The notes: generated by a model not told the origin, from the sequence alone. A stretch of DNA of 64,000 bases from Bacteroidales bacterium (GCA_017626555.1 JAGAIM010000072.1:62001-126000), one strand, 5' to 3'. Counted from the stretch's first letter, positions 36,673-46,034 are shown. Numbers and translations are program-made.

Positions 36673-37893
36673 TCAGAATCTTGGTTTCCTGTAGTAAGCC
36701 GCTACAGGCAGCAGGGCGATCAGGTAGCCGATCAGGGCTACACCGGCAACGGTAATGATTATGTCGCTTAAAGACAAGATGACAGGATATGCCTGGACAA
36801 GAAATTGTCCGGGCATCTTTATTATTCCGAATTGCTGCTGAAGCAATGTGAATCCAATGCCTGCTATGAGGCCTCCTGCCAGCCCCGTGAGAGAGATCAT
36901 CCATCCCTCCAGAACGAAAATGCGTTTTATCAGTTTGTCCTCTGCGCCAAGGCTGCGTAGAGTCTCGATATCGTCTTTTTTCTCGATTATGAGCATAGAA
37001 AGACTTCCGAATATATTGAATGCAATGATGATTATTACAAAAATCAGGATCATATAGATGGCCGCCTTTTCATATTTCATCATCTTGTAAAGGGATTCGT
37101 TCTGCTGAAACCGGTCCTTGACCTTGAATTCTTCTCCAAGTCTTGCGCTTATCTCGGTCTGCAGACGCCTTAATTCATCCTGACCGTAGCCTTCCGCCAT
37201 TCTTATTTCAATGGCCGATACTTCGTCGTCATACTCAAGAAGTTCCCTCATTTCCTCGATCGGGACTATCATCAGGTCGGCGTCGATGTCATTACTGACT
37301 GAAAAAGTACTTGAAGGCCAGACTTTTATGCTTTCTACGGCAGCGAGGGGATTCGCTATTGATATCCTTCTTGTCCTGGATGGGAAATAGATTTCGATAG
37401 GTGAAAGGAAACGGGGATTTATCCCCATATCGTATGCCAGGCCGACACCGACTGAAGCCAACGGCACGTCTCCTCTGTGCAGCCTGAATTCTCCGTCGCT
37501 GATATGATCCCGGAGAGGAGATTCTTCCTCATATATCCAATCTACACCTTTCGCTTTTGCGATGCCTTGTTGGCCGTCGTAATTTATGAACACCTGTTCC
37601 TGAAGTACGCTGCACATATTCATCACCGACGGTTGGTCGTATATCCAGTCATATACTTCACCTTCCGGTACGAATACCTTGCCCTTTGCAGGGGTGATCA
37701 TAAGATCGGGCTCGACATTGCTCATCATTGACCTGACAAGCGAGTCGAACCCGTTGTAAACCGACATTATGATGATCAGAGCAGCAGTACCGATAGCCAT
37801 ACCGATGGCACTTATCGCCGAAATGATGTTTATCACATTATGCGACTTCTTGACGAAAAGATACCTTTTTGCTATGAACGGTGCTAATCTCAT
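36673..37893 (-). CDS. LolC/LolE-type ABC transporter permease
   Basis: Protein of 406 residues: an N-terminal amphipathic start (MRLAPFIAKRYLFVKKSHNV), TM1 at about 22-48, a large periplasmic domain (about 50-265), and three C-terminal helices (about 270-300, 325-350, 370-395), the MacB/FtsX topology. RYLFxKKSHNVINIIS is the family start of Bacteroidota lipoprotein-release permeases. It probably extracts lipoproteins from the inner membrane with LolD, which is not in the window. It starts 15 bp after rbfA, so it is in the tyrS-rbfA direction. MacB-like export is the alternative. Confidence 0.8.
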   Translation of the reverse strand: MRLAPFIAKRYLFVKKSHNVINIISAISAIGMAIGTAALIIIMSVYNGFDSLVRSMMSNVEPDLMITPAKGKVFVPEGEVYDWIYDQPSVMNMCSVLQEQVFINYDGQQGIAKAKGVDWIYEEESPLRDHISDGEFRLHRGDVPLASVGVGLAYDMGINPRFLSPIEIYFPSRTRRISIANPLAAVESIKVWPSSTFSVSNDIDADLMIVPIEEMRELLEYDDEVSAIEIRMAEGYGQDELRRLQTEISARLGEEFKVKDRFQQNESLYKMMKYEKAAIYMILIFVIIIIAFNIFGSLSMLIIEKKDDIETLRSLGAEDKLIKRIFVLEGWMISLTGLAGGLIAGIGFTLLQQQFGIIKMPGQFLVQAYPVILSLSDIIITVAGVALIGYLIALLPVAAYYRKPRF

Positions 37894-37908
37894 CTGGCAT
37901 TGGTTTCC

Positions 37909-38259
37909 CTATTTCTTCAATAGTTCTTCAATGTGTTCTACATAGTCAAGAGAACAGTCGAGGTAGAAAGCAATTTCAGGCACGATACGCAACTGCTTTC
38001 CTACCTTTCCTCCCAATTCTCCGCGGAGAGCCTTGCTGTTCTCCTCCAGCACTCCCATCACAGCCTCAGCCTTCTCTGACGGGAAAATGCTCACATATAT
38101 CTTCGCAACCGAAAGATCAGGGCTGATCTTCACACCGCTCACTGAAACAAGAGCACCGCCGAATGCAGCCATTCCCTTGCTTCTGATGATCTCAGCCATC
38201 ACCTTCTGTATCTCCTTGGCAACTTTCAATTGCCTTGTACTTTCAATACCTTTTTCCAT
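37909..38259 (-). CDS. rbfA: Ribosome-binding factor A
   Basis: Protein of 116 residues starting MEKGIESTRQLKVAKEIQKV. It has the single KH-like fold of RbfA with VSGVKISPDLSVAKIYVSIF in the middle and RIVPEIAFYLDCSLDYVEHI near the end. It is a cold-shock-linked 30S maturation factor that binds near helix 1 of 16S rRNA. A run of basic T-rich leader lies between it and the palindrome after tyrS. Length and motifs are normal. Confidence 0.94.
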   Translation of the reverse strand: MEKGIESTRQLKVAKEIQKVMAEIIRSKGMAAFGGALVSVSGVKISPDLSVAKIYVSIFPSEKAEAVMGVLEENSKALRGELGGKVGKQLRIVPEIAFYLDCSLDYVEHIEELLKK

Positions 38260-38312
38260 ATTATGCGTTCCTCCTGCGTCTTTTTTACTTTATAATTAAG
38301 ATGCTGTTTGCA

Positions 38313-38411
38313 GTTTATGTGTGTGGATATGGAGGAAACGTGCCACCCCCGGCTAGGGGGTGCCCGACCATCGGGAGGGCGGGGGTTTCCGGAATATTCA
38401 CACGCATAAAC
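38313..38411. repeat. 99-bp cloverleaf-like palindrome after tyrS
   Basis: The outer arms of 27 bp (38313-38339 and 38385-38411) pair with few mismatches. Inside are two perfect hairpins, CACCCCC-GGCTA-GGGGGTG (38344-38362) and CCCGA-CCA-TCGGG (38363-38375). The plan and size match the element at 13746-13846. A competing hairpin CACACG/CGTGTG (38399-38416) overlaps one end. Likely a terminator for tyrS and perhaps a small mobile palindrome. Confidence 0.75.
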
Positions 38412-38421
38412 GTGTGATTCT

Positions 38422-39711
38422 CTATGCGATCTTTATGATAAAGTAGTTCTTCTTTCCCTTCTGTGCAAGAATATACTTGCCGTTGATGAACGACTCTTCG
38501 CCTATCTGAGCATTGATATCGCCGACTTTCTCCTTGTTTATGCTCACACCGTTTGCCTGAATCATCTTGCGGCACTCTCCCTTAGAAGGGAACACGCTTG
38601 ACTCTCCTGCAAGAAGGTCGATGACTCCGATAGGGAACTTCTCTGCTGCAACTTCGAAAGTAGGTACTCCGTCAAACACTGCAAGGAATGTCTTCTCGTC
38701 GAGGCTCATAAGAGCATCCTTTGTGGCATTGCCGAAAAGCATCTGTGATGCCGCAACAGCATTCTCGTATTCTGCAGCACCGTGAACCATTGTAGTCACC
38801 TCCTTGGCAAGAAGTTTCTGGAGTTCGCGACGCTCAGGAGCCTCGGCGTGCTGTGCGATTGCAGCATCGATCTCCTCCTTCGAAAGCATAGTGAAGATCT
38901 TGATGTACTTCTCTGCATCAGAGTCAGATACATTGAGCCAGAACTGGTAGAATTGGTATGGTGATGTGCGCTCAGGATCGAGCCAGATGTTACCCTTTTC
39001 TGTCTTTCCGAACTTTCCGCCGTCTGCCTTTGTGATCAGAGGGCAGGTGAGTGCGAAAGCCTCCTTGCCGAGGATGCGGCGGATGAGTTCCGAACCTGTG
39101 GTGATGTTGCCCCACTGGTCTGCTCCACCCATCTGAAGTGTACATCCCTTGTGCTCATAGAGATAGAGGAAGTCATATCCCTGAAGCAACTGGTATGTGA
39201 ACTCTGTGAACGACATTCCGTCGCGAGCCTCTCCTGAGAGTCTCTTCTTCACGGAATCCTTTGCCATCATATAGTTCACAGTGATATGCTTTCCGATGTC
39301 GCGTGTGAAATCGAGGAAAGAGAAATTCTTCATCCAGTCGTAGTTGTTCACGAGTTCAGCCTTGTTCTCGACATCTGACTCGAAGTCAAGGAATTTGCTG
39401 AGTTGCGCCTTGATGCAGGCTACGTTGTGGTTGAGTGTCTCTTCGTCAAGAAGATTCCTCTCCTGCGACTTCATCGAAGGGTCTCCGATCATACCGGTAG
39501 CACCTCCCACCAGTGCGATCGGCTTGTGGCCGCAGTTCTGGAAATGCTTGAGTATCATAATGCTGACCATATGGCCGATATGGAGCGAGTCTGCAGTAGG
39601 GTCAATACCCACGTATGCAGCAGTCGAGCCTTCCATCAATTTTTCTTCAGTACCGGGCATAATGTCCTGGATCATTCCCCTCCATCTGAGTTCTTCTACA
39701 AAATTCTTCAT
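38422..39711 (-). CDS. tyrS: Tyrosyl-tRNA synthetase
   Basis: The ATG at 39711 ([20 protein letters not shown]) gives 429 residues, the usual length; the longer frame to 39873 runs through the promoter. Class I signatures: HIGH-type SLHIGHMVS, and KMSKS replaced by [11 protein letters not shown]-terminal S4 RNA-binding domain (about 365-429) includes [20 protein letters not shown]. It charges tRNA-Tyr. First gene of the minus-strand set tyrS, rbfA, LolE-like permease, but a palindrome separates it from rbfA. Confidence 0.96.
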   Translation of the reverse strand: MKNFVEELRWRGMIQDIMPGTEEKLMEGSTAAYVGIDPTADSLHIGHMVSIMILKHFQNCGHKPIALVGGATGMIGDPSMKSQERNLLDEETLNHNVACIKAQLSKFLDFESDVENKAELVNNYDWMKNFSFLDFTRDIGKHITVNYMMAKDSVKKRLSGEARDGMSFTEFTYQLLQGYDFLYLYEHKGCTLQMGGADQWGNITTGSELIRRILGKEAFALTCPLITKADGGKFGKTEKGNIWLDPERTSPYQFYQFWLNVSDSDAEKYIKIFTMLSKEEIDAAIAQHAEAPERRELQKLLAKEVTTMVHGAAEYENAVAASQMLFGNATKDALMSLDEKTFLAVFDGVPTFEVAAEKFPIGVIDLLAGESSVFPSKGECRKMIQANGVSINKEKVGDINAQIGEESFINGKYILAQKGKKNYFIIKIA

Positions 39712-39745
39712 ATATGTTTTATTTAATTTATTCATTTGTAACCCA

Positions 39746-39753
39746 CAAAGATA
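39746..39753 (-). promoter_or_regulatory. -7 box of tyrS
   Basis: The minus strand reads TATCTTTG, 34 bp before the ATG at 39711; the -33 position has TTTC and not TTTG. The stretch 39754-39921 on its far side shows no gene or strong structure. Confidence 0.5.
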
Positions 39754-39921
39754 CATAAAAATTACCAATATATGAAACAGTCTGTCCGGATCTGGCTCGC
39801 TTCGCAGAAGTATGGGTATATGCTCCGCTCTCTCACACCTGTGATCTCTCCTTTTTGATAACAGATGGCACAATTGTGCGTCCGAGAAGGAAAAAACAAA
39901 TGCCTTTTCCCCTCTCCAAAA

Positions 39922-39953
39922 TTTGCTTTTTTAAATGGAGAGAGTTATATTTG
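39922..39953 (+). promoter_or_regulatory. Promoter of small gene and M64 peptidase
   Basis: TTTG (39922-39925), 20 bp, TATATTTG (39946-39953) is a full Bacteroidetes promoter. It drives the 50-codon gene at 39996 and, through it, the M64 gene at 40151. Confidence 0.8.
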
Positions 39954-39995
39954 TTCCTGATTCTAAATGAGTTAACCCTATAATTCCGTAATGAT

Positions 39996-40148
39996 ATGAA
40001 GCAGCAGACCGATGATTCTGTTCCGGCTCTCTATGCGAGTCCGGAAATTTCCGTTTGTGAAATACTGAACGGAGGTGTTCTATGCACAAGTGGAACGCAC
40101 GATTCCTTTTATGAGGATGATGAGTGGATTGAATTGTTGGAGGAGTAG
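39996..40148 (+). CDS. Small 50-aa protein upstream of M64 peptidase
   Basis: ATG 39996 to TAG 40146-40148 encodes 50 residues, MKQQTDDSVPALYASPEISV then CEILNGGVLCTSGTHDSFYE then DDEWIELLEE. The core SPEISVCEI...GGVLCTSG matches a pattern I recognise from short Bacteroidales genes upstream of surface lipoproteins (SPExxVxEIxxxGVLxxSG, acidic tail). No signal peptide or membrane helix. A strong promoter lies 43 bp upstream and the M64 start follows 2 bp after the stop, with its GGAGGAG inside this gene's last codons, so the two are coupled. It may be a secretion or regulatory partner or a leader peptide; its function is unknown. Confidence 0.75.
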   Translation: MKQQTDDSVPALYASPEISVCEILNGGVLCTSGTHDSFYEDDEWIELLEE

Positions 40149-40150
40149 TT

Positions 40151-43100
40151 ATGAAGCGCGTTTTACCTTTCTTGTTGACATACATCGTATCCCTGATGTC
40201 AGTGTCTTGTGTGGATGAAATTTCAGATTCATCCTTGCTTATGCAGGAAATGACTTTTTCTGCTACCATTCAGTCCGAAACAAGGACGATGCTGACTGAA
40301 TCAAATGGAGTGTCTTGGCTCCCTGGAGACCAGATCGCAGTTAATGCTGCTAACGAACCGTTTACGGCAGATATCGAAGAGCCGTCTGATTTTACACTAT
40401 TTACCGGTTCTGCGTATCAGGCCGCGAATTATTATGCAGTTTATCCGTATTCATTGTTCAGAGTATTCGATGACTCTATGGCAATAATTGAGATGCCGCA
40501 TATTCAGAAAGCAGTAAAGGGCGGTTTTGCTGATGATCTGAATATATCTGTAGCACGCGCATCATCTGATGAAATGTCTTTCAGATTCCGCAATGTGCTT
40601 GGCTATGTGAAATTTACCATATCGGAAGAATCCGATCCGATCAAGTCCGTGACAGTCAGGACTATAGGTAAGGAGCCTCTTGCTGGTGTGATAAATGTGG
40701 ATTGTGCAAGTGATTATCCGTCAGCAACGATTTACGAAAATTCACAGTCTTCAGTGACCCTTGTTTCTGAGACTGTTCTTGAGCCAGGAAACTACTATAT
40801 AGGCCTTGTTCCGGGAAGATATGCTTTAGGACTCGAATTCTCCTTTATGAATGAAGAAGGCCTTGTTGCCATCAAACAGATCTCCCGTGAAATCTCTCTT
40901 AATGATGGGCAGATCAGGAATATCGGTGAAGTGAAGGATCTGGAATTTGGAGAAAGCGTTGAGACTAAACAGGCTAAGGAGCGTGAGGCTTTGATTGCTA
41001 TTTATGATGCTCTGGATGGCGATAATTGGCCGAACAATGAAAATTGGTGCAGTGAAAGGCCTGTAAACGAATGGTATGGAGTCGATACGGATGAAAATTC
41101 ATTTGTTACACAACTACATATATGTGGCAACTTGAATAAACTAGCCGAGCGCGTCACTTTACCGACAGAAATAGGATGTCTTAAGAAATTGTCAAGTTTA
41201 TGGCTTGAAATGACAAATGTGGATTCTTTCCCTGATGTTATGACATCATTGAATATCGAAGTATTCAGATCTTGGCAAAACCCATATCTTACTCTATCAG
41301 AATATAAACCTATATATGATGGGGCAGGGACTTTAAAGGAATTTGGGGTTGTCCTTTTTTCAACAGACTTAGGTTATGAAATTTCAGACCAGTCCAATAT
41401 CCCTCAACCGATTCCATCTGAACTTCTTAAGAATAAGGGTTTAAAAACACTTCGTTTAGAGGGATGTAATCTGTCAGGCAGTATTCCGTCCTGGATAGGT
41501 GAATTGACTGCTCTAGAATCATTGATTCTATATAATTTATGGATTACCTATATGACAGGAGAGATACCATCCACTATAGGAAATCTAAAGAATCTGAGAG
41601 GATTACGATTGTTTAACCTGGAACTTTCGGGTGGTATTCCGGAGGAATTATATGCTATGCCTCAACTGGTTTCATTGGAAATAGATTCTTGTAATATTGG
41701 TGGGACTTTGTCTCCTGCTATCGGCAATCTGATCAATCTGGAGTGCCTTAATCTCAGGGATGCAGGCCTTACAGGAGAGTTGCCTGTTGAACTGGCAAAT
41801 ATTATGGATAACCTATATACGTGTATGTTGGATGGTAACAATTTGAGCGGACAGATTCCAGAGGAAATCAGGACGCATCCTAAGTGGCGGCAATTCTGGA
41901 CTTCGATCATTGACAGGAACCAATTCAATGTTACATATAAGGATATACCTTCTCCATCTTTCAGTGAAATGGATGTGTTCGGCAATCTGATACAATCGGA
42001 TGTCGAATATGAAAATAATACTTATACGATTATTTACCAATATGATGTTGATATGTTCCCATTCATATCAAGTGCAGTATATCCTTGTAACAAGATGTAT
42101 GCTCTGTATGAAGCATATAACAAATTTGGGGTAGAGATTCTGATGTTCAATGGAGTCGGATGGGAAAATGAAGTTCGTGAATTCATTCTTGAAAACGATA
42201 TTCCTTGGCCAGTATTGTGTTATCCTCCATTCGGGATGGCTGCAATCCCGAATGTGACGATTGTGGATAAAAACAAGGAGGTTGTCTTTTCTACCATATT
42301 GGATGATGAAATCACACCTTTTTCTGATATTCTCGCGTTTTTTGAGGAAAAGTTCCCTGATGAAAAATATTCGACTTCCGATTATTCTCAAGATGGGAAA
42401 GTAACGACCCTCCAGACAGCATCGGAAGGTGAGGGGATAAACATTGTCCTGATGGGTGATGCATACAGCGACAGGCAGATAGCGGACGGAACATACGAGG
42501 CTGATATGAGATTTATGTATGAGAACCTCTTTGCTGAGGAGCCTTTCAAGTCTTATAAGGAAATGTTCAATGTGTATTATGTGAACGTCGTGTCTGCTAC
42601 TGAAGGATATCTGTATGAAGATACTTCTCTAGGCACTTACTTTGGCGGTGGAACATCAGTCGGAGGCAATGATCAGAAGTGCTTTGAATATGCATTGAAA
42701 GCATTGACGGCGGAGGATATGTCGGAGGCTTTGGTCATTGTGGCGATGAATTCCGATGCATACGCCGGAACCTGCTATATGTATTATCCTGAGTCAACAT
42801 CAGGAACGTATGGAACAGGTACTTCTGTGGCTTATTTCCCTAAAGGCAAGGATCAGGAGACGTTCCTCCAACTTCTTCACCACGAAGCCTGCGGTCACGG
42901 TTTTGCGAAACTTGCCGATGAATATGCTTATGAATATATGGGTGCCGTGCCGGATGACTATGCAAACCAGACCATCCGGCAACAGAATGAATGGGGCTGG
43001 TGGAAAAATGTTGATTTCACAAGTGATCCGTCGCAGGTCCGTTGGTCACATTTCCTTGAGGATGAGAGGTATCAGTATGATGGACTTGGCTGCTTCGAGG

Positions 43101-43393
43101 GCGGTCTGACCTATTGGAGCGGTGTATGGCGTCCTACGGAGGACAGCATAATGCGTTACAATATCGGTGGCTTCAATGCTCCAAGCCGTGAGGCGATCTG
43201 GTACCGCATCCACAAACTTGCATACGGCGACAGTTGGGAGTACGATTATGAGGACTTTGTCGAGTGGGATGCCATAAACAGAGCATCTTCAGCATCGGCA
43301 GCCCGCAGACAGCGTGCAAACTATGTGGAACGCACTTTCGAACCGACAGCGCCGCCTGTGATTGTCGGCAAGTCTTGGCGTGACGCGAAGTAG
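40151..43393 (+). CDS. Mosaic lipoprotein with LRR and M64 (IgA-peptidase-type) domain
   Basis: Protein of 1080 residues, lipobox SVSC (Cys20). Order: a fimbrillin-like beta domain (about 30-270), a plant-type leucine-rich-repeat block (about 285-590, with LEGCNLSGSIPSWIGELTAL and GEIPSTIGNLKNLRGLRLFN), a thioredoxin-like stretch (about 640-735, PWPVLCYPPFGMAAIPNVTI), then the M64 metallopeptidase. The zinc motif is H911-E912...H916 in HHEACGHGFAKLADEY, with D923-E924. M64 includes IgA1 proteases, but here the target is not known. GGAGGAG 5 bp before the ATG is a strong ribosome site. The LRR and thioredoxin-like parts look AT-richer than their flanks, as if inserted by recombination. It probably acts at the cell surface on host or diet proteins. 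Confidence 0.85.
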   Translation: MKRVLPFLLTYIVSLMSVSCVDEISDSSLLMQEMTFSATIQSETRTMLTESNGVSWLPGDQIAVNAANEPFTADIEEPSDFTLFTGSAYQAANYYAVYPYSLFRVFDDSMAIIEMPHIQKAVKGGFADDLNISVARASSDEMSFRFRNVLGYVKFTISEESDPIKSVTVRTIGKEPLAGVINVDCASDYPSATIYENSQSSVTLVSETVLEPGNYYIGLVPGRYALGLEFSFMNEEGLVAIKQISREISLNDGQIRNIGEVKDLEFGESVETKQAKEREALIAIYDALDGDNWPNNENWCSERPVNEWYGVDTDENSFVTQLHICGNLNKLAERVTLPTEIGCLKKLSSLWLEMTNVDSFPDVMTSLNIEVFRSWQNPYLTLSEYKPIYDGAGTLKEFGVVLFSTDLGYEISDQSNIPQPIPSELLKNKGLKTLRLEGCNLSGSIPSWIGELTALESLILYNLWITYMTGEIPSTIGNLKNLRGLRLFNLELSGGIPEELYAMPQLVSLEIDSCNIGGTLSPAIGNLINLECLNLRDAGLTGELPVELANIMDNLYTCMLDGNNLSGQIPEEIRTHPKWRQFWTSIIDRNQFNVTYKDIPSPSFSEMDVFGNLIQSDVEYENNTYTIIYQYDVDMFPFISSAVYPCNKMYALYEAYNKFGVEILMFNGVGWENEVREFILENDIPWPVLCYPPFGMAAIPNVTIVDKNKEVVFSTILDDEITPFSDILAFFEEKFPDEKYSTSDYSQDGKVTTLQTASEGEGINIVLMGDAYSDRQIADGTYEADMRFMYENLFAEEPFKSYKEMFNVYYVNVVSATEGYLYEDTSLGTYFGGGTSVGGNDQKCFEYALKALTAEDMSEALVIVAMNSDAYAGTCYMYYPESTSGTYGTGTSVAYFPKGKDQETFLQLLHHEACGHGFAKLADEYAYEYMGAVPDDYANQTIRQQNEWGWWKNVDFTSDPSQVRWSHFLEDERYQYDGLGCFEGGLTYWSGVWRPTEDSIMRYNIGGFNAPSREAIWYRIHKLAYGDSWEYDYEDFVEWDAINRASSASAARRQRANYVERTFEPTAPPVIVGKSWRDAK

Positions 43394-43406
43394 AACCTTA
43401 TAAATA

Positions 43407-43475
43407 CCGACATTCCCCGTCGGGGAGGAAAGCATTTTCCTTTGTTTCTGCTTTCCGACCGACGGGGAATGTTGG
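43407..43475. terminator. Palindromic terminator between convergent peptidase genes
   Basis: Arms of 17 bp (43407-43423, 43459-43475) pair with one wobble; GGAAAGCA (43427-43434) and TGCTTTCC (43449-43456) extend the stem around a 14-base T-rich loop. It lies between the 3' ends of the M64 and M49-like genes and can serve both. Confidence 0.7.
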
Positions 43476-43520
43476 CTTATTGGGGATGCCCGAATTGTCG
43501 GACATTACGCGGACTGGTGG

Positions 43521-45119
43521 TTACCAGGCGAAATCGAATACGATGTCGCGAGGGATGCCGGCCTTGTTGACCTTTGCAACTTCTGCTGCAAGAGTCTCGC
43601 GGATGCTGGCGTTTTCGGCTGAATATTTCTGAGCGAATTCGAGGTTTCCTGTAGCCTGAGTCTCAAGTATGAGGGCTGCCCAGGCATCTATCGCTTCTGC
43701 TGCCTTCTCGAAATCAACTACATATCTTCCTTCTGCATTGCGTGTGAATGCGCCGTTGTCCTCCATAAAGTTGAAGCACATCATATTTGCCTTACCGTGT
43801 GATGAGGCAGATCCGAAACGGACAGAACGAACGATTCCTGCTATGAATGTTGCAATGGACTCTTCTTTTGTAATATCGGAAATCTCTCCCATATCAATAA
43901 GTCTGTTCACCATAAACAGTCCGAGAATGTCGGCTTTGGCTTCTTCCCAAGTGGTCTTTTCCGATCCCATTGCTTCGTCAACGGATCCCTTGCCGTTTAC
44001 GGTCTCCTTTACTCCGAGTCCGTGAGCCACTTCGTGGAATGTTACGTTCCAGAAGAATGCATCTGCGCTCAGGTACTGCTGCTGGTCAGGAGTCATAAGG
44101 ATTTCTCCGATAGGGGCGAGGATCTTGTCGAATTTAGCCATCATACTATTGTACAACTGGAGACGGCGGGCTCCCTTGGCAGCGTGTACTCTTTCGTCAT
44201 TCGGAAGATTGATTGCTATGGTCTTGCTGCCGGCATTGCAGTCGCCGGCGTAATATATGGCATCATAGACGTTGAGGTCTGATGATGTTCCAGGTACGAA
44301 GGTCTTATATTCCTCCGGGCAAGGAAGCATAGTCTGGAGTGTAGGAAGGAGAGCCACATACTTCGCGAGGTTTGCACTGCGTGTCTCGTCCTTGAGAAGG
44401 ATGAAGCACTCGTATGCTGCCTTGGCCTCGAAAAGATGGTCATCATAATTCTCGATAGGGCCGATCACGAGATCCATATTGCAGTCCTTCATATCCATCC
44501 ACGCCATATCGCTGGCGAGATAATCGTCTGTACGGAAGGCTTTTATGCGCTCAGTCAGATATGTGCGCATACCCTCGTTTTCTGTAAGTGCAGCAGCCTC
44601 TTCAAGGAGAGCGCACACCTTTTCAAGTTCTTCCTTGTACTCGTCACGGTACCATACAGTCTTGAGACCACCGTTCTCATCGCGGCGTATCACCGTGTAG
44701 AGACTGAGTTTGTCAGGATCATCAAACGCCTCCCATTCTTCCATAGTCATATCCTGAGGGTAGTACTGGCATCCGAGAGGCTTCTCTCCATAACCTTCGA
44801 TAAATGGCTTGTTGTCGTCGAGGTGATCCCAGGCGCCATAGTTGATCATAGCGTATGTCTTGGCATATCCGTCAGGAAGCGCCTCGATCTTTGCCTTGTC
44901 TCCAAATGTCTGTTTCCAGAACAGTCCGTCCATAATCTCGGCAGCCTGGCGGAAAAGACCCACGATTTTCTTGTCATTCTCGGAAAGGGCATCGTAAAGC
45001 GGAGACTTCACCTCCACCACGGCATAACTCTCCACCTTTTCCTTCAGAGAGTCGTCGTTTTTCTGCGTGCACGCTCCTAAAGCGAGAAGTGCAGTCGATA
45101 TAAATAATATCTTTCTCAT
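43521..45119 (-). CDS. M49-like zinc peptidase lipoprotein with HEVAH motif
   Basis: The ATG at 45119 gives 532 residues with a lipobox (LGAC, Cys17); the frame to 45152 runs upstream. A mid-part stretch (YKEELEKVCALLEEAAALTE) matches YGAALEKICAELEKAAAVAE of the gene at 52966, so both belong to the dipeptidyl-peptidase III (M49) group. The zinc motif is His362-Glu363...His366 (HEVAHGLG) with Glu392-Glu393 in EEAKAD. Classical M49 enzymes have HExxGH; this one has the five-residue HExxH. Probably a lipid-anchored dipeptidyl peptidase; a hydrolase-like or inactive relative is possible. A repeat hairpin lies between tpiA and this gene. Confidence 0.75.
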   Translation of the reverse strand: MRKILFISTALLALGACTQKNDDSLKEKVESYAVVEVKSPLYDALSENDKKIVGLFRQAAEIMDGLFWKQTFGDKAKIEALPDGYAKTYAMINYGAWDHLDDNKPFIEGYGEKPLGCQYYPQDMTMEEWEAFDDPDKLSLYTVIRRDENGGLKTVWYRDEYKEELEKVCALLEEAAALTENEGMRTYLTERIKAFRTDDYLASDMAWMDMKDCNMDLVIGPIENYDDHLFEAKAAYECFILLKDETRSANLAKYVALLPTLQTMLPCPEEYKTFVPGTSSDLNVYDAIYYAGDCNAGSKTIAINLPNDERVHAAKGARRLQLYNSMMAKFDKILAPIGEILMTPDQQQYLSADAFFWNVTFHEVAHGLGVKETVNGKGSVDEAMGSEKTTWEEAKADILGLFMVNRLIDMGEISDITKEESIATFIAGIVRSVRFGSASSHGKANMMCFNFMEDNGAFTRNAEGRYVVDFEKAAEAIDAWAALILETQATGNLEFAQKYSAENASIRETLAAEVAKVNKAGIPRDIVFDFAW

Positions 45120-45143
45120 CAGTGTGTTTGTTAAAAGACGCAA

Positions 45144-45213
45144 CACTGTCATTCTGAACGAAGTGAAGAATCCTTGATATAAAGATCCTTCGCAGGCGCT
45201 CAGGATGACAGTG
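45144..45213. repeat. 70-bp dispersed inverted repeat, full copy
   Basis: The left arm (45144-45172, starting CACTGTCATTCTGAACGAAG) and the right arm (45184-45213, ending CTCAGGATGACAGTG) are imperfect reverse complements. Half copies occur at 51535-51562 and 54968-54994. Intergenic, 3' of tpiA. This type of TGTCATyCTGArCG palindrome is known to me from many Bacteroidota genomes; its origin is unclear. Confidence 0.8.
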
Positions 45214-45234
45214 CTACACGTTTCTTATAAAGAA

Positions 45235-45987
45235 TTAGAATGATACTGCGATTCCGATGAAGTCCTCAGCCTTGAGAGCAGCGCCACCGATGAGTCCGCC
45301 GTCGATGTCAGGGCAAGCAAAAAGTTCTTTTGCATTTGAAGGCTTGCAGGAACCACCGTAGAGGATGGAAATCTCTTCAGCAAGAGCACCGAACTTCTCA
45401 GCGAGTACCTTGCGGATCTCTGCGTGAATCTCCTGTGCCTGCTCTGCAGTTGCTGTGAGGCCAGTTCCGATAGCCCATACTGGCTCGTAAGCAACGATTA
45501 CGTTAGCCATCTGCTCTGGAGTGAGTTCGAAGAGAACGTTCTTCACCTGCTCAGTAACCACCTCGAAGTGGCGGCCTGCCTCACGTTCTTCCTTCTTCTC
45601 TCCGATGCAGAAGATAGGTGAAAGACCCTGTGCAAGAGCGAGTTTAACCTTCTCAACGAGTTTTGCATCAGTCTCTCCATAGTATTCTCTTCTCTCAGAG
45701 TGTCCGAGGATGACATACTCGCAACCAACACCTGCAAGCATATTCACTGCAACCTCACCTGTGTATGCGCCCTTCTCCTTGTCAGCGCAGTTCTGTGATG
45801 AGAGACCTACTGCTGTGCCCTTTACAACCTCTGCTACAGGATAGAGGTGAGTGAATGGAGGAGCGATGATGAGTTTTACATCAGCAGGAACTTCTGCTGA
45901 CTTTGCCACTACTGCCTTTGCGAGTTCTACGCCCTCTGCAACTGTTGTATTCATCTTCCAGTTGCCTGCTACGATTTTCTTTCTCAT
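45235..45987 (-). CDS. tpiA: Triose-phosphate isomerase
   Basis: Protein of 250 residues, a TIM barrel with GNWKMN (Lys near 11), ILGHSERR (catalytic His) and [10 protein letters not shown] (catalytic Glu, about 166), plus the phosphate-binding loop [13 protein letters not shown]. It interconverts dihydroxyacetone phosphate and glyceraldehyde 3-phosphate in glycolysis. A -7 box TAAATTTG overlaps the stop of the lipoprotein gene upstream. The gene has its own transcript end marked by the repeat at 45144-45213. Confidence 0.97.
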   Translation of the reverse strand: MRKKIVAGNWKMNTTVAEGVELAKAVVAKSAEVPADVKLIIAPPFTHLYPVAEVVKGTAVGLSSQNCADKEKGAYTGEVAVNMLAGVGCEYVILGHSERREYYGETDAKLVEKVKLALAQGLSPIFCIGEKKEEREAGRHFEVVTEQVKNVLFELTPEQMANVIVAYEPVWAIGTGLTATAEQAQEIHAEIRKVLAEKFGALAEEISILYGGSCKPSNAKELFACPDIDGGLIGGAALKAEDFIGIAVSF

Positions 45988-46034
45988 TTCTTTAATATTT
46001 TAATGTTAATTATCTGTCTTTGTCATAGAGGCCG

